64,000 nt of DNA from Halobacillus litoralis (GCF_020524085.2 NZ_CP129016.1:2040001-2104000), one strand, 5' to 3'; counted from the stretch's first letter, positions 8,038 to 17,258 are shown. The notes: generated by a model not told the origin, from the letters alone. Made by a program: numbers and translations.

Positions 8038-9177
8038 ATGATTTACCTAGATAATAGTGCCACAACTCATCCGCACTTCGAAGTGTTGGAGAGTTTTAAA
8101 AAGGTCGCAGACCAATATTTTGCCAACCCATCTTCCGTTCATGCTTTCGGGAGTGAAGCTGAACGCTTATTGGATCGATCGAGGAAACAAGCGGCCCAGC
8201 TATTAAACGTCCATCCTCAGGAAGTGGTTTTCACATCCGGGGGTACGGAAGGGAATAATATGGCCATTAAAGGGGTTGCGCTTCAACATCAATCCAGAGG
8301 GAAACATTTGATTACAACTGCGATTGAACACCCTTCTGTGATGGAAGCATTCAAGGCACTGGAAACATTGGGTTTTGAAGTCACTTATATAAATGTTGAT
8401 CAGAACGGGAAAGTTAATCCTGAAGATATTAAGCAAGCATTAAGAGAAGATACGATCCTTGTCAGTGTGATGAGTGTAAATAATGAGCTTGGTACCGTTC
8501 AACCCGTGCGAGAAATCGGGGAATTACTCAAGGCTTTCCCTAAGGTGTTCTTTCATGTTGATCATGTTCAAGGGTTAGGGAAAATAGAGTTTTTTGTGAA
8601 AGATTGGGGCATTGATCTTTGCACCCTTTCTGGTCATAAGATTCATGGATTGAAAGGGACTGGAGCTCTACTCATGCAAAAGCATGTGCGAATTTTTCCC
8701 TTATTGCATGGAGGAAGCTAGGAAGGAGAAGTCAGAGCAGGAACAGAAAATCTACCTGGAACGGTATCATTTGTAAAAGCTCTTCGACTGCTTCACGAGA
8801 ATCGCGCACAAAAAGTGAAACACTTAAGTGAAATGAGAACCAAGTTATGGGAAGGGCTTATGCTTCGAGATTATTGTAAAATTAATTCACCCGAGAACGG
8901 GGCTCCCCATATAATGAATTTTTCCGTTCCAGGATATAAACCTGAAGTTGTTATTCACGCTCTTGGGGAAGAAGGAATATTCATCTCAACCAAGTCTGCC
9001 TGTTCTTCCAAACAGCCGGACGTGAGCGCTGTACTCAAGGCATGTAACTTAGACTATGAGCGGACGACTTCTGCCTTGCGTGTCAGTCTTTCTACAATAA
9101 ATGAAATCGATGAGATTGATTTGTTCCTGAAAAAATTAGATCAAACTATTGAAAACTTACAAGCGACGATGGGGTGA
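8038..9177 (+). pseudogene. nifZ: Cysteine desulfurase NifZ/IscS, interrupted by in-frame TAG
   Basis: A 380-codon frame with one stop, TAG at 8719-8721 (codon 228). Both sides stay in frame and align with NifS/IscS proteins. The family normally reads GG-x-QEGxxRAGTENxP here, so the stop replaces the expected Gln (CAG). The PLP lysine K201 (SGHKIHG) lies before the stop, the catalytic cysteine C322 (KSACSSKQ) after it, so a terminated product could not transfer sulfur. In B. subtilis the equivalent gene serves ThiI in making 4-thiouridine in tRNA. ATG at 8038 follows AAAGGAG. The downstream neighbour thiI, 5 nt away, is also interrupted. Recent mutation or a sequence error are both possible. 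Confidence 0.88.
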
Positions 9178-9182
9178 GCATA

Positions 9183-10396
9183 ATGAATTTTGACCGGATT
9201 ATGATTCGATATGGTGAAATGGCGTTGAAAGGGAAAAATAGACGGGCTTTTGAACAAAAACTGCAAAGTAATATCGCCATAAAGCTGAGAAAATATCCAA
9301 ATACAACGATATAAAAAAAACACAAGGGCGCATGTTCGTCCTGCTGAATGGAGAGGACCCTCACGAAGTAATGAAAGAATGCCAGGAAGTCTTTGGTATT
9401 CACAGTCTCAGTTTCGCTGTAAAAGTGGATAAAGAAGAAGAGCAAATGAAAGATGCTGCGATGCTGGCCTTTCATGATGCAAGGAATGCCCACACATTCA
9501 AAATATCATCAAAGCGGACCGACAAAACTTTTCCTATCGCTTCCCAGGAGATCAACCCTTTATTAGGTGGACATATCCTTCGTCAAACGGAAGATACAAA
9601 GGTTGATGTACACAATCCTGATGTAGAAATAAAAGTAGAGGTCCGTCATGAAGGGTGTTATGTGACCGCACAAGATTACCCAGGAGCGGGTGGATTGCCT
9701 GTCGGTACCACAGGAAAGAGTTTGTTGATGCTTTCAGGTGGAATCGACAGTCCTGTCGCCGGTTATTTGACTATGAAGCGCGGAGTTGAAATTGAAGCGA
9801 TTCATTTTCATTCGCCTCCATACACAAGCGAACGGGCGAAACAAAAAGTCATCGATCTCGCCCAGGCCTTATCCAACTTTGGTTCCAAAGTGAAGATTCA
9901 TGTCATTCCATTCACAGAAATTCAGCAGAAGATTCACCGTGAAATGCCAGAAGGTTACAGTATGACAATCATGCGCCGAATGATGATGAGGATCAGTGAG
10001 CAAGTGGCTGCTAAGAATGAACTTCTTTCCATCACTACCGGCGAAAGCCTAGGACAAGTAGCCAGTCAGACGATGGAGAGCATGAATACCATTAATGAAG
10101 TAACCAATTACCCGATTATCAGGCCGCTTGTTTCAATGGACAAAATAGAGATTATCGATATATCAAGAAAAATTGGAACGTATGAGATTTCTATACGCCC
10201 TTTTGAAGATTGTTGTACAGTATTTGTGCCAAAAGCACCTAAGACCAAGCCGACAAGAAAAAATGCCAATTATTATGAATCCAATTCAGATTTCACCGAA
10301 GATATTGAAAAAGCATTGGAAGATTCCTATATCATTGAAGTCTCCCCTGATCGTCAATCGGGTCAAAAAGACGAAGAATTCGATGATTTACTGTAG
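9183..10396 (+). pseudogene. thiI: tRNA 4-thiouridine synthetase ThiI, frameshifted near the start
   Basis: ThiI adenylates U8 of tRNA and inserts sulfur. The frame opens at ATG 9183 ([20 protein letters not shown], a typical ThiI N-terminus) and stops at TAA 9312 beside an A8 tract (9313-9320). The rest (KKTQGRMFVLLNGED onward) continues in another frame to 10396. One missing base near 9312 would restore a protein of about 404 residues, the usual length. The distal part holds the THUMP domain and the PP-loop motif SGGIDSPVAG, and ends without a rhodanese domain, as in Bacillus. A fragment starting at ATG 9332 would lack the N-terminal ferredoxin-like half. It lies directly after the interrupted nifZ. 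Confidence 0.9.
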
Positions 10397-10403
10397 ATTA
10401 TAT

Positions 10404-10437
10404 AATCTCTGGTCTCTAAGGCCAGAGATTTTTTATT
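10404..10437 (+). terminator. Terminator of nifZ-thiI
   Basis: Stem 10404-10412 / 10422-10430 (AATCTCTGG and its complement) followed by TTTTTATT, just after the thiI stop. Confidence 0.8.
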
Positions 10438-10604
10438 GTCCAGGAAATAATGAAACCTTACACTGTGATTTAATCAGATAGAACTTTAACATCTCGATGC
10501 CTTAGCACAGACACTCACATTTGTTCGTTTAGTAGCTTGTACTTCATTTCTGGCCACATATCGATTATGGTATAGATAAAAGGAAGAAAGAAGGAGTGTT
10601 AAAA

Positions 10605-12194
10605 GTGAAGCTCTGGTATGGTGGAAAAATATATACGATGAAAAAAGAAGGAGAATGGGTGGAAGCGGTCGTGACTTCCAAGGGAAAGGTGAAAGCAGTT
10701 GGCGATACACAGCTTTTATATCAAACCTACAAAGATCAAATCAAAGAAGAACACGACCTAAAAGGGGCTGTCATGTACCCGGGATTCACGGATAGTCATT
10801 TACACATCATTGGCCACGGGGAACGTCTGATGAGGCTTGACCTTTCATTTATGAAATCTGCAGAAGAAGTGAAACAGGCTTTACAACAGCACGCAGAACA
10901 ACTGCCACCTGGAGAATGGATCATTGGGGATGGTTGGAATGAAAATCAATGGGAAGAAAAACGCATCATACATAAAGATGAGCTTGATGAAATTTCTTCC
11001 GAACATCCTATGATGCTGACAAGGGTGTGCCGACATGCTTTATTAGCCAACACAAAAGCGATGACCATGGCTGGAATTAAGAGAGACACCAAAGACCCTC
11101 AGGGAGGCGTGATTGTAAGGGATGGTCATGGTGAGGCGACTGGGTACTTTCATGATCAGGCGCAGGAACTTATTAAAGGGGCCATGCCTGAAGTGACGCC
11201 TGAGTATCTAAGAAAAGCTACGGATTTAGCTGTTAAAGATATGCATTCTTTTGGGCTCGTAGGCGGCCATAGTGAAGATTTAAATTATTATGGGGGTTTT
11301 AGAAAAACGTACGATGCGTTCCTGAATGTTATTGACGGTAAGGAAACTAAATTCCGTGCCCATCTTTTGATCCATCACGGTGTCATTGAACAGGTAGATC
11401 AAGAAAAACTAGGGTTTAAAAAAGGGACGGACTTCGTGGAATTAGGAGCTTTGAAAATTTTCTCTGATGGAGCATTAGGCGGAAGGACGGCATGGTTAAA
11501 AGATGCGTATGCAGATGATCCGGAAAACCATGGTGTGGCCATTCACACTACTGAAGAGCTTGATCACCTTGTAAAAGAAGCAAGAAAAAGGGATATGCCG
11601 GTTGCTGTACACGCCATTGGTGACGGAGCTGTTGAAGCGGTGGCGAATGCCATTGCGTCTAATCCTCTTAAAAATGGGGAACGTGATCGTATCATTCATG
11701 CGCAAATCCTAAGCCCTGCGTTAATCCATCAGTTGCAGCGCTTAAATATCGTTTTGGATATTCAACCAACCTTCGTTGCTTCTGACTTTCCGTGGGTCAT
11801 AGAACGCCTGGGAAACTTAAGGTTAAAGAATTCCTATTCATGGAAAACGCTGCTTGATGCGGGAATTAAATGTGCTGGAGGATCGGATGCTCCTATAGAA
11901 GAAATTAACCCTTTGCTGGGTATCCGAGCAGCTGTAGACAGAAGGGCCTCCTATGATCACGCTGTCTATCAGGCAGAAGAGAAGCTGACCGTTTATGAAG
12001 CCATTTCCCTTTATACGAAAGGGAGTGCTCAAGCCATTTACAAGGAGAACGAACAGGGGATGATTCAGGAAGGATTTCTTGCTGATTTTACCGTGTTAGA
12101 TAGAGACCTTTTTGCTTTGAAATCTCATGAACTCGCAGACGCAACTGTTACTATGACCGTCGTTGATGAAGAAATTGTCTACCAACGCTCCTGA
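10605..12194 (+). CDS. ytcJ: Amidohydrolase family 3 protein, YtcJ type
   Basis: 529 residues, the usual size of YtcJ-like metal-dependent amidohydrolases. It has an N-terminal beta-sandwich part (KLWYGGKIYTM), the metal-binding TDSHLHIIGHGE at about residues 62-73, GDGWNEN, a histidine in HAIGDGAVEAV, RIIHAQI, and the C-terminal GGSDAPIEEINPL that supplies the metal Asp. The substrate is unknown; related proteins hydrolyse N-acyl or cyclic amide bonds. The GTG at 10605 has AAGGAG 8 nt upstream and is preferred to a GTG three codons earlier. B. subtilis has ytcJ in the same interval. It is monocistronic by spacing. Confidence 0.87.
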   Translation: MKLWYGGKIYTMKKEGEWVEAVVTSKGKVKAVGDTQLLYQTYKDQIKEEHDLKGAVMYPGFTDSHLHIIGHGERLMRLDLSFMKSAEEVKQALQQHAEQLPPGEWIIGDGWNENQWEEKRIIHKDELDEISSEHPMMLTRVCRHALLANTKAMTMAGIKRDTKDPQGGVIVRDGHGEATGYFHDQAQELIKGAMPEVTPEYLRKATDLAVKDMHSFGLVGGHSEDLNYYGGFRKTYDAFLNVIDGKETKFRAHLLIHHGVIEQVDQEKLGFKKGTDFVELGALKIFSDGALGGRTAWLKDAYADDPENHGVAIHTTEELDHLVKEARKRDMPVAVHAIGDGAVEAVANAIASNPLKNGERDRIIHAQILSPALIHQLQRLNIVLDIQPTFVASDFPWVIERLGNLRLKNSYSWKTLLDAGIKCAGGSDAPIEEINPLLGIRAAVDRRASYDHAVYQAEEKLTVYEAISLYTKGSAQAIYKENEQGMIQEGFLADFTVLDRDLFALKSHELADATVTMTVVDEEIVYQRS

Positions 12195-12288
12195 CGGCTG
12201 ATCTATCGATGGAAAGCGCTCTATATCACGCGCTCAACAGGTACTACTGAGCTTGGACGTTTAAATTCTTCCAGCTCCCTTATAAATG

Positions 12289-12377
12289 AAAGCTTTTTAT
12301 TCAGAAGGTGGTTTCGAGAGCCGCCATCCACTAAACAAAAGTCTCGGAACTGAGTATTTCACAATGGAGATCTTTAG
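12289..12377 (+). repeat. Repeat copy A, deleted or core-less form of the palindromic element
   Basis: The left end (GTGGTTTCGAGA at 12308-12319) is joined directly to the right end (CATCCACT, then GTCTCGGAACTGAG and a degenerate GGAGATCTTTAGT). The GC-rich central stem seen in copies B, C and D is absent. The two ends are imperfect inverted repeats of each other. It lies between ytcJ and the nadK terminator. Confidence 0.65.
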
Positions 12378-12401
12378 TAATAGCAGATATATTTAAAACA
12401 T

Positions 12402-12435
12402 AAAAGGAACTTCCGATGCCTCGGAAGTTCCTTTT
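12402..12435 (-). terminator. Terminator of nadK
   Basis: A 15-bp perfect stem (12402-12416 / 12421-12435) with a 4-nt loop. On the minus strand the arm ends in TTTTATG, 16 nt after the nadK stop. Confidence 0.85.
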
Positions 12436-12451
12436 CAGGTGTTAGTCGATA

Positions 12452-13255
12452 TTAAAGAAACGTACGTTTCACGCGGTCCCAATACGTATTATTTTTAAGC
12501 TTGACAGTCTTAATAACGTTCTCACTGAGGTTGATCGTGACGTCACGAATGTTACGAACGGAGAATGCCTCGTTATCCATGCCAATAATCGGATAATCAT
12601 TCCCATCTTGGCGGACTTTGAGCTTGAGAGACCGTTCCCCGCTTAAAATAAAGGAAGAGCCGAGTGTGCGGTAGCGGTTATTGTTAAGAGAAGCAAGCTC
12701 ACTAATTTGGAAGCACGGAAGCTTCGGATCTACGACCGCACCGTTAATGGATTTATTGTATGCGGTGCTCCCAGTAGGGGTGGCAATAATTAAGCCGTCT
12801 CCACGGAAGGTTTCAAAATGCAAGTCATCAATGTGGACATCAATGACGATTGACTTGATCAACGTGGATCGGACGCTGCATTCATTCAAACACATGAATG
12901 TGGATTCGTCATTAATTGTTGTTTCAATGACTGGGAAGCGGCGTACTTCAACTTCAGAATTCTTCATCGCATCAATCATTTCATCATGATCATCGATGTC
13001 GAAATCGCAGTATAGCCCTGCTTCATGACCGGTTCGAATCCCTACATATAGACAGTCCTGTCGGAAGCCCGTTTTGCGGACAGCCTGCAAGAAGGTGCCA
13101 TCGCCGCCTACAGCGATGATGATGTTAGCATCTGTGGAATCTTCGACAATGTGAAAATCATTGTCGCGTGCGAGTTGGAATAAGGATTCCAATTTATCAT
13201 TTAGTTCTTCGGTTTGTTGATAAAAAAAGTATAAATTTCTTCGTTGGTCGTTCAT
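12452..13255 (-). CDS. nadK: NAD kinase
   Basis: 267 residues, the same length as the second B. subtilis NAD kinase (YtdI/NadK2). It phosphorylates NAD to NADP with ATP or polyphosphate. The GGDGTF motif (VGGDGTFLQAV), the NE box (CLNECSVR) and the glycine-rich TPTGSTAYNKS are all intact. ATG 13255 has AAGGAGGATG upstream. In B. subtilis sppA and yteJ follow, but here the next gene is ytxK, so a small block is missing. Monocistronic with its own terminator. Confidence 0.94.
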   Translation of the reverse strand: MNDQRRNLYFFYQQTEELNDKLESLFQLARDNDFHIVEDSTDANIIIAVGGDGTFLQAVRKTGFRQDCLYVGIRTGHEAGLYCDFDIDDHDEMIDAMKNSEVEVRRFPVIETTINDESTFMCLNECSVRSTLIKSIVIDVHIDDLHFETFRGDGLIIATPTGSTAYNKSINGAVVDPKLPCFQISELASLNNNRYRTLGSSFILSGERSLKLKVRQDGNDYPIIGMDNEAFSVRNIRDVTINLSENVIKTVKLKNNTYWDRVKRTFL

Positions 13256-13376
13256 CAAGCATCCTCCTTTTATGTATAGCTTGATGTCATTTTATCATTT
13301 CATTCTTGAAACCGCACACAATTTTCAAACAAATCGGGAAAGTTTAACATTGTTGAATTGAAGGGTGGAATTCGAT

Positions 13377-13460
13377 ATGGTGGAGATAGATGAAAACGTA
13401 AATGAAGGTTGGCGCATCATGTTTGCTTCAAACAGCTGCGCCAATTTCTTTTGAGTTGGT
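13377..13460 (+). other. Hairpin with T-rich tail and a 25-codon frame in the nadK-ytxK gap
   Basis: TTGGCGCA (13409-13416) pairs with TGCGCCAA (13437-13444), with an inner GTTTG/CAAAC helix, then TTTCTTTT. This looks like a terminator but no annotated gene precedes it on this strand. A frame ATG 13377 to TGA 13454 (25 codons) has AGGGTGG upstream and spans the hairpin. It may be a small RNA or tiny peptide, or the leftover terminator of a gene lost from this syntenic interval. Weak evidence. Confidence 0.35.
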
Positions 13461-13513
13461 CCTATAAATTTCATTAAGTATGGAAGCAAGATTCTATTTT
13501 AAGGAGAATGATT

Positions 13514-14506
13514 ATGAAGCAGGAACAAGTGGAAAAACTATTTCAATGGATCGATGATACTTCAACGGTCATATCCGAAGACTTGAATATCACCTATTTA
13601 GAAGCGATTGCAGAAACAATGGATGTCCTGTTCAATGGACAACCTTTTGATGATATGGGCGATTCTTTGCAAACCTTTCTTACGAACGAACTGCTGAAAG
13701 TGAAAAAAGAAGAGTTCGAAAAAGAAGAAATACGAAAAGCGGTTCAACTTGCCATTCTAAAAGGAATGAAAGGTGCCACTCAGCAGCAGCATTTGATCAC
13801 ACCAGACTCTGTGGCCATGTTCATGGGTTATCTGGCTTCTAAATTGTTCGAAGGAAAAGAAAGCTTGAAACTCTTTGATCCAGCTTCTGGAAGCGCAAAT
13901 TTAATGACATCCGTTATGAACCAGCTGGATATGTCGCTGCAAGCATATGCCAGTGAAGTAGACCCTACACTTATTCAGCTTGCCGTTGCGAATGCCAACT
14001 TGCAAAAAAATGAAATTGAATTCTTCCACCAGGACAGCCTGGCTCCGTTCTTAATGGAGCCTGTCGACTTTGTACTGGCTGATCTTCCTGTCGGATATTA
14101 TCCGGATGACGCTCAAGCAGCAAGATATAAGCTTAAAGCGGACGAGGGCTTGTCCTATGCTCACCACCTGTTTATTGAGCAGGGGTTGAATTATACAAAA
14201 GAAGGCGGCTTCCTCATGTTCATCGTGCCGAATTTCCTTTTTGAGAGTGAGCAGTCTAAGGCGCTGAATGAATTCTTACGTGAGCATGCTCACATCGTGG
14301 GAATGCTTCAGCTTTCCGATAGCTTATTTAAAGATGAAAAACATGGAAAGAGCATTTTGATTTTACAAAAAAAAGGTCAAGAAACGAAGGCGCCGAAGCA
14401 AGCATTGTTGGCCAAGCTTCCTTCCTTTAAGAATCCGAACGGAATGGCGGATATCCTTGCTCAAATGAACCAATGGTTTGATGAATATAAAAGGACGCAA
14501 TTGTGA
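13514..14506 (+). CDS. ytxK: Class I SAM-dependent methyltransferase, YtxK family
   Basis: 330 residues, as in B. subtilis YtxK. The SAM-binding motif I is LFDPASGSANL near residue 120. The catalytic-type motif IV appears as LADLPVGYYPDD, related to the (D/N)PPY box of N6-adenine DNA methylases but with Leu in place of the first Pro. No target-recognition domain is present, so it is unlikely to be a restriction methylase; the substrate is unknown. Start ATG 13514 is chosen because AAGGAG lies 7 nt upstream, whereas ATG 13508 overlaps it. An A8 tract at about codon 285 does not disturb the frame. It lies upstream of ackA as in B. subtilis. Confidence 0.88.
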   Translation: MKQEQVEKLFQWIDDTSTVISEDLNITYLEAIAETMDVLFNGQPFDDMGDSLQTFLTNELLKVKKEEFEKEEIRKAVQLAILKGMKGATQQQHLITPDSVAMFMGYLASKLFEGKESLKLFDPASGSANLMTSVMNQLDMSLQAYASEVDPTLIQLAVANANLQKNEIEFFHQDSLAPFLMEPVDFVLADLPVGYYPDDAQAARYKLKADEGLSYAHHLFIEQGLNYTKEGGFLMFIVPNFLFESEQSKALNEFLREHAHIVGMLQLSDSLFKDEKHGKSILILQKKGQETKAPKQALLAKLPSFKNPNGMADILAQMNQWFDEYKRTQL

Positions 14507-14525
14507 GAAAATAACGAATATAACA

Positions 14526-14539
14526 AGTAAACGTTATCA
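14526..14539 (+). promoter_or_regulatory. CcpA cre site upstream of ackA
   Basis: AGTAAACGTTATCA matches the cre consensus TGWAARCGYTWNCW at 13 of 14 positions. It is centred about 56 bp before the likely transcription start, a placement matching CcpA activation of ackA in B. subtilis (overflow acetate production). Confidence 0.75.
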
Positions 14540-14552
14540 TAGCTCAGCGACC

Positions 14553-14582
14553 TTGAAATCGATGATAACGGGTGATTAAATA
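14553..14582 (+). promoter_or_regulatory. Probable sigma-A promoter of ackA
   Basis: TTGAAA (14553-14558), 17-bp spacer, TTAAAT (14576-14581). The cre site lies directly upstream. Confidence 0.55.
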
Positions 14583-14630
14583 GTAGTGGTAGAAAATTAC
14601 GAACCTATATTTTTAAGGGGATGAGCAACG

Positions 14631-15821
14631 TTGAGTAATAAAATTCTTGCTATAAACGCAGGTAGTTCATCACTGAAATTCCAACTGATTGAAATGCCTG
14701 AAGAAACTGTAATTACCAAAGGTCTAGTAGAGCGTATCGGCTTGAATGATGCTGTATTTACAATTGAAGTAAATGATGAAAAAGATGAAACCGTAACAGA
14801 TATCCCTGATCATGGAGAAGCTGTAAAAATGCTTCTTGATAAATTGACTGCTAATGGAATCATCGACTCTCTTGATGAAATCAATGGTGTGGGTCACCGT
14901 GTCGTTCACGGAGGCGAGCGTTTCAGCGAATCTGTACTCATCACGGATGAAGTCATCCAAGAAATCGAGGAAGTATCCGACTTGGCTCCATTGCATAACC
15001 CTGCTAACTTGACTGGAATCAACGCTTTCCGTGAAGTGCTTCCGAATGTACCTCACGTAGCTGTATTTGATACGGCATTCCACCAGTCCATGCCGGAACA
15101 GTCTTACCTGTACAGCCTGCCATATGAGTATTATGAAGACTATGGCATCCGTAAGTATGGTTTCCATGGTACTTCCCACAAGTATGTTTCAGAACGTGCT
15201 GCTGAGATGTTGGGACGCCCAGTGGAAGAGCTTCGACTTCTTTCCTGCCACCTAGGAAATGGTGCAAGTATTGCAGCCATCGAAGGCGGCAAGTCCATTG
15301 ACACATCTATGGGCTTCACACCACTTGCTGGGGTTACCATGGGGACGCGCTCTGGTAACATCGACCCTGCATTGATTCCATTCATCATGGAGAAGACAGG
15401 TAAAACAGCGAATGAAGTCATGAATGTCTTGAACAAAGAAAGTGGTATGCTTGCACTTTCTGGTTTCTCCAGTGACTTGAGAGATATCGAAAAGCGTGCA
15501 GAAGATGGGGACGAGCGTGCGGAGCTCGCTCTTGAAGTCTTTTCCGCTCGTATTCACAAATATATCGGTTCTTACGCTGCGCGTATGCACGGCATCGATG
15601 GAATTATCTTCACAGCTGGTGTAGGTGAAAACAGTGTTACGATGCGTGAGCGTGTCTTGAAAGGACTTGAGTTCATGGGTGTGTACTGGGACCCTGCTCT
15701 TAACAAAGTTCGTGGAAAAGAAGCATTTGTAAACTACCCTCACTCCCCTGTTAAGGTCATGATTATTCCGACAAACGAAGAAGTCATGATTGCTCGTGAC
15801 ACCGTTGAAAAAGGACTATAA
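14631..15821 (+). CDS. ackA: Acetate kinase
   Basis: 396 residues, the usual length. It makes ATP and acetate from acetyl phosphate in overflow metabolism. Signatures: [10 protein letters not shown] at residues 8-17, the second kinase signature [20 protein letters not shown] and AGVGENS. The TTG start is forced by reading frame: the nearby ATG at 14622 begins a five-codon frame that ends in TAA just inside ackA. AAGGGG lies 10 nt upstream. A cre site and promoter precede it; a strong terminator follows. Confidence 0.97.
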   Translation: MSNKILAINAGSSSLKFQLIEMPEETVITKGLVERIGLNDAVFTIEVNDEKDETVTDIPDHGEAVKMLLDKLTANGIIDSLDEINGVGHRVVHGGERFSESVLITDEVIQEIEEVSDLAPLHNPANLTGINAFREVLPNVPHVAVFDTAFHQSMPEQSYLYSLPYEYYEDYGIRKYGFHGTSHKYVSERAAEMLGRPVEELRLLSCHLGNGASIAAIEGGKSIDTSMGFTPLAGVTMGTRSGNIDPALIPFIMEKTGKTANEVMNVLNKESGMLALSGFSSDLRDIEKRAEDGDERAELALEVFSARIHKYIGSYAARMHGIDGIIFTAGVGENSVTMRERVLKGLEFMGVYWDPALNKVRGKEAFVNYPHSPVKVMIIPTNEEVMIARDTVEKGL

Positions 15822-15826
15822 TAGGA

Positions 15827-15861
15827 AAAGCAATCGCACCTGGGTGCGATTGCTTTTTTTT
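15827..15861 (+). terminator. Terminator of ackA
   Basis: A 13-bp stem (15827-15839 / 15844-15856), loop CTGG, then an uninterrupted T run to 15861. Confidence 0.92.
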
Positions 15862-15913
15862 GAGCTTTCAGTCTACAATATATGGTAAGGAACAAAGACG
15901 AGGAGGGAGCGCT

Positions 15914-16744
15914 TTGTCACACCAACGAATTCGTACGGAATTAAAGACATGGTTAGAGCAATACCAACAGTATCAGCCGAATGATTTTGAGATGGTTTAT
16001 GATCATTGGGTTCAACAAAGTATGATGAATGTAGATCCTCAGGTGAAAAAAGCATTTTTCTCAAAATTAGATGCCTGGTTTTTCCATACCCATGCTTTTT
16101 TGCAAGGAACTTCTTATCAATATGAGGCCAGAGAACGAATCTTAACAGTGGGGAGGATTTTTTCCAATCAGATTGAAAAAATCGAAGATATGGAGAAAGA
16201 GCTGACCGTGGAACAGTTGACCTACATAGCCGAGCAGCAGATGGCTCGCGGGCGGCTTTATTCTTTTGCCCAGGGTGGCTTGACAGGGGCCGGGGGCTGG
16301 CTTTTCTTAGGGATGGATTATCCTTTGATGATGTTAATGAACATAAGAGCCATTCAGCTGATTGGTCTAACATTTGGCCATGAGATGAACCACCCTTACG
16401 AAATGATGATCTCCCTCAAAGTTTTTCATGCTGCTACCTTGCCGAAAAGACTGAAAGCAAGTGCTTGGAATGAGTTAATTGAAGAAGTGAAAAAGAAAGA
16501 ACACCCTTTTATCTTTGCAGGAGAGGATCAATTGACTGATGAAGGTTGGATGGAACAACCGATGAAACAATGTTTCAAATCCTTATTCATCCTCATGTTC
16601 AGAAAAAAGCTCGTTCAAGGTCTGCCATTCATCAGTATCGCAATAGGTGCTTATTCAAACTATCATTTAACAAAACAAGTGACAGAGTTCGCTATGAAGT
16701 TTTATCAATATCGTCACCTTATGAACAAGGAAGGAGCGTCTTGA
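15914..16744 (+). CDS. EcsC-family protein
   Basis: 276 residues from TTG 15914, which has AGGAGGGAG 4-5 nt upstream. It resembles the EcsC family (peripheral protein associated with the Ecs transporter in Bacillus, function unclear). The body is mostly helical, with a glycine-rich hydrophobic stretch at about residues 115-160 (FAQGGLTGAGGWLFLGMDYP, typical of EcsC) and another near 235-250. No ecsA or ecsB is adjacent, so it acts on its own or has another role. Its TGA abuts the moaB start, which suggests cotranscription and translational coupling with moaB. Confidence 0.7.
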   Translation: MSHQRIRTELKTWLEQYQQYQPNDFEMVYDHWVQQSMMNVDPQVKKAFFSKLDAWFFHTHAFLQGTSYQYEARERILTVGRIFSNQIEKIEDMEKELTVEQLTYIAEQQMARGRLYSFAQGGLTGAGGWLFLGMDYPLMMLMNIRAIQLIGLTFGHEMNHPYEMMISLKVFHAATLPKRLKASAWNELIEEVKKKEHPFIFAGEDQLTDEGWMEQPMKQCFKSLFILMFRKKLVQGLPFISIAIGAYSNYHLTKQVTEFAMKFYQYRHLMNKEGAS

Positions 16745-17258
16745 TTGGCTGTTGAAGAACATAAAACAAGCGCTAGGGATTCGATTTCCTGTCTTGTGCT
16801 CACAGTAAGCGACACCCGTACAGAAGAAACGGATAAAAGTGGTAAGCTGATGATTGATAAGCTTACGAAGGAGGGACACACGGTCGGGGCATACCATATT
16901 GTTAAAGATGAACAAAGTCAAATTCATGACTATGTGAAGCAAGGTGTGGACCACCCTGATATTGATGCAGTCTTACTAAACGGAGGGACTGGGGTGGCCA
17001 AAAGGGATGTAACGATCGAAGTGATTAAAAAAAATGCTGGATAAAGAGATGCCTGGTTTTGGAGAAATCTTCAGAATGCTTAGCTACAAAGAGGATATCG
17101 GATCAGCGGCAATTTTATCCCGCGCCATAGCAGGTGTATCTGGACGAACGGCTGTTTTCTCTACCCCGGGTTCTTCCGGTGCTGTCAAACTAGCGATGGA
17201 TCAATTAATTCTTCCTGAACTTCCACACGTTGTTGGAGAACTGAATAAAGACAAATAA
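16745..17258 (+). pseudogene. moaB: MoaB/MogA molybdopterin protein, frameshift at an A8 tract
   Basis: The frame opens at TTG 16745 and matches MoaB (LTVSDTRTEETDKSGKLMID, GGTGVAKRDVTIEV). It breaks at an A8 run (17027-17034): read with eight A it ends NAG-stop at 17044; with seven A it continues IKKMLDKEMPGFGEIFRMLS to 17258, the normal MoaB ending. MoaB adenylates molybdopterin in molybdenum cofactor assembly. The split removes the C-terminal half, including the FSTPGSS segment. Start overlaps the EcsC-family stop. No other moa genes are in the window. Either a true +1 mutation, slippage-tolerated expression or a homopolymer sequencing error. Confidence 0.88.

Noticed and set aside
8719..8721. 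UAG recoding (for example pyrrolysine) in nifZ and mdh
   Set aside because: Only two TAG interruptions are seen and many other genes end at ordinary stops. No pyl gene is in the window, and the residues expected at these sites are ordinary Gln or Lys one substitution away.
14362..14373. A8 tract in ytxK as another frameshift
   Set aside because: The frame reads through correctly on both sides to a normal-length protein.
15252..15743. Long minus-strand frames inside ackA
   Set aside because: They mirror the codon pattern of ackA and have no family resemblance or start signals.
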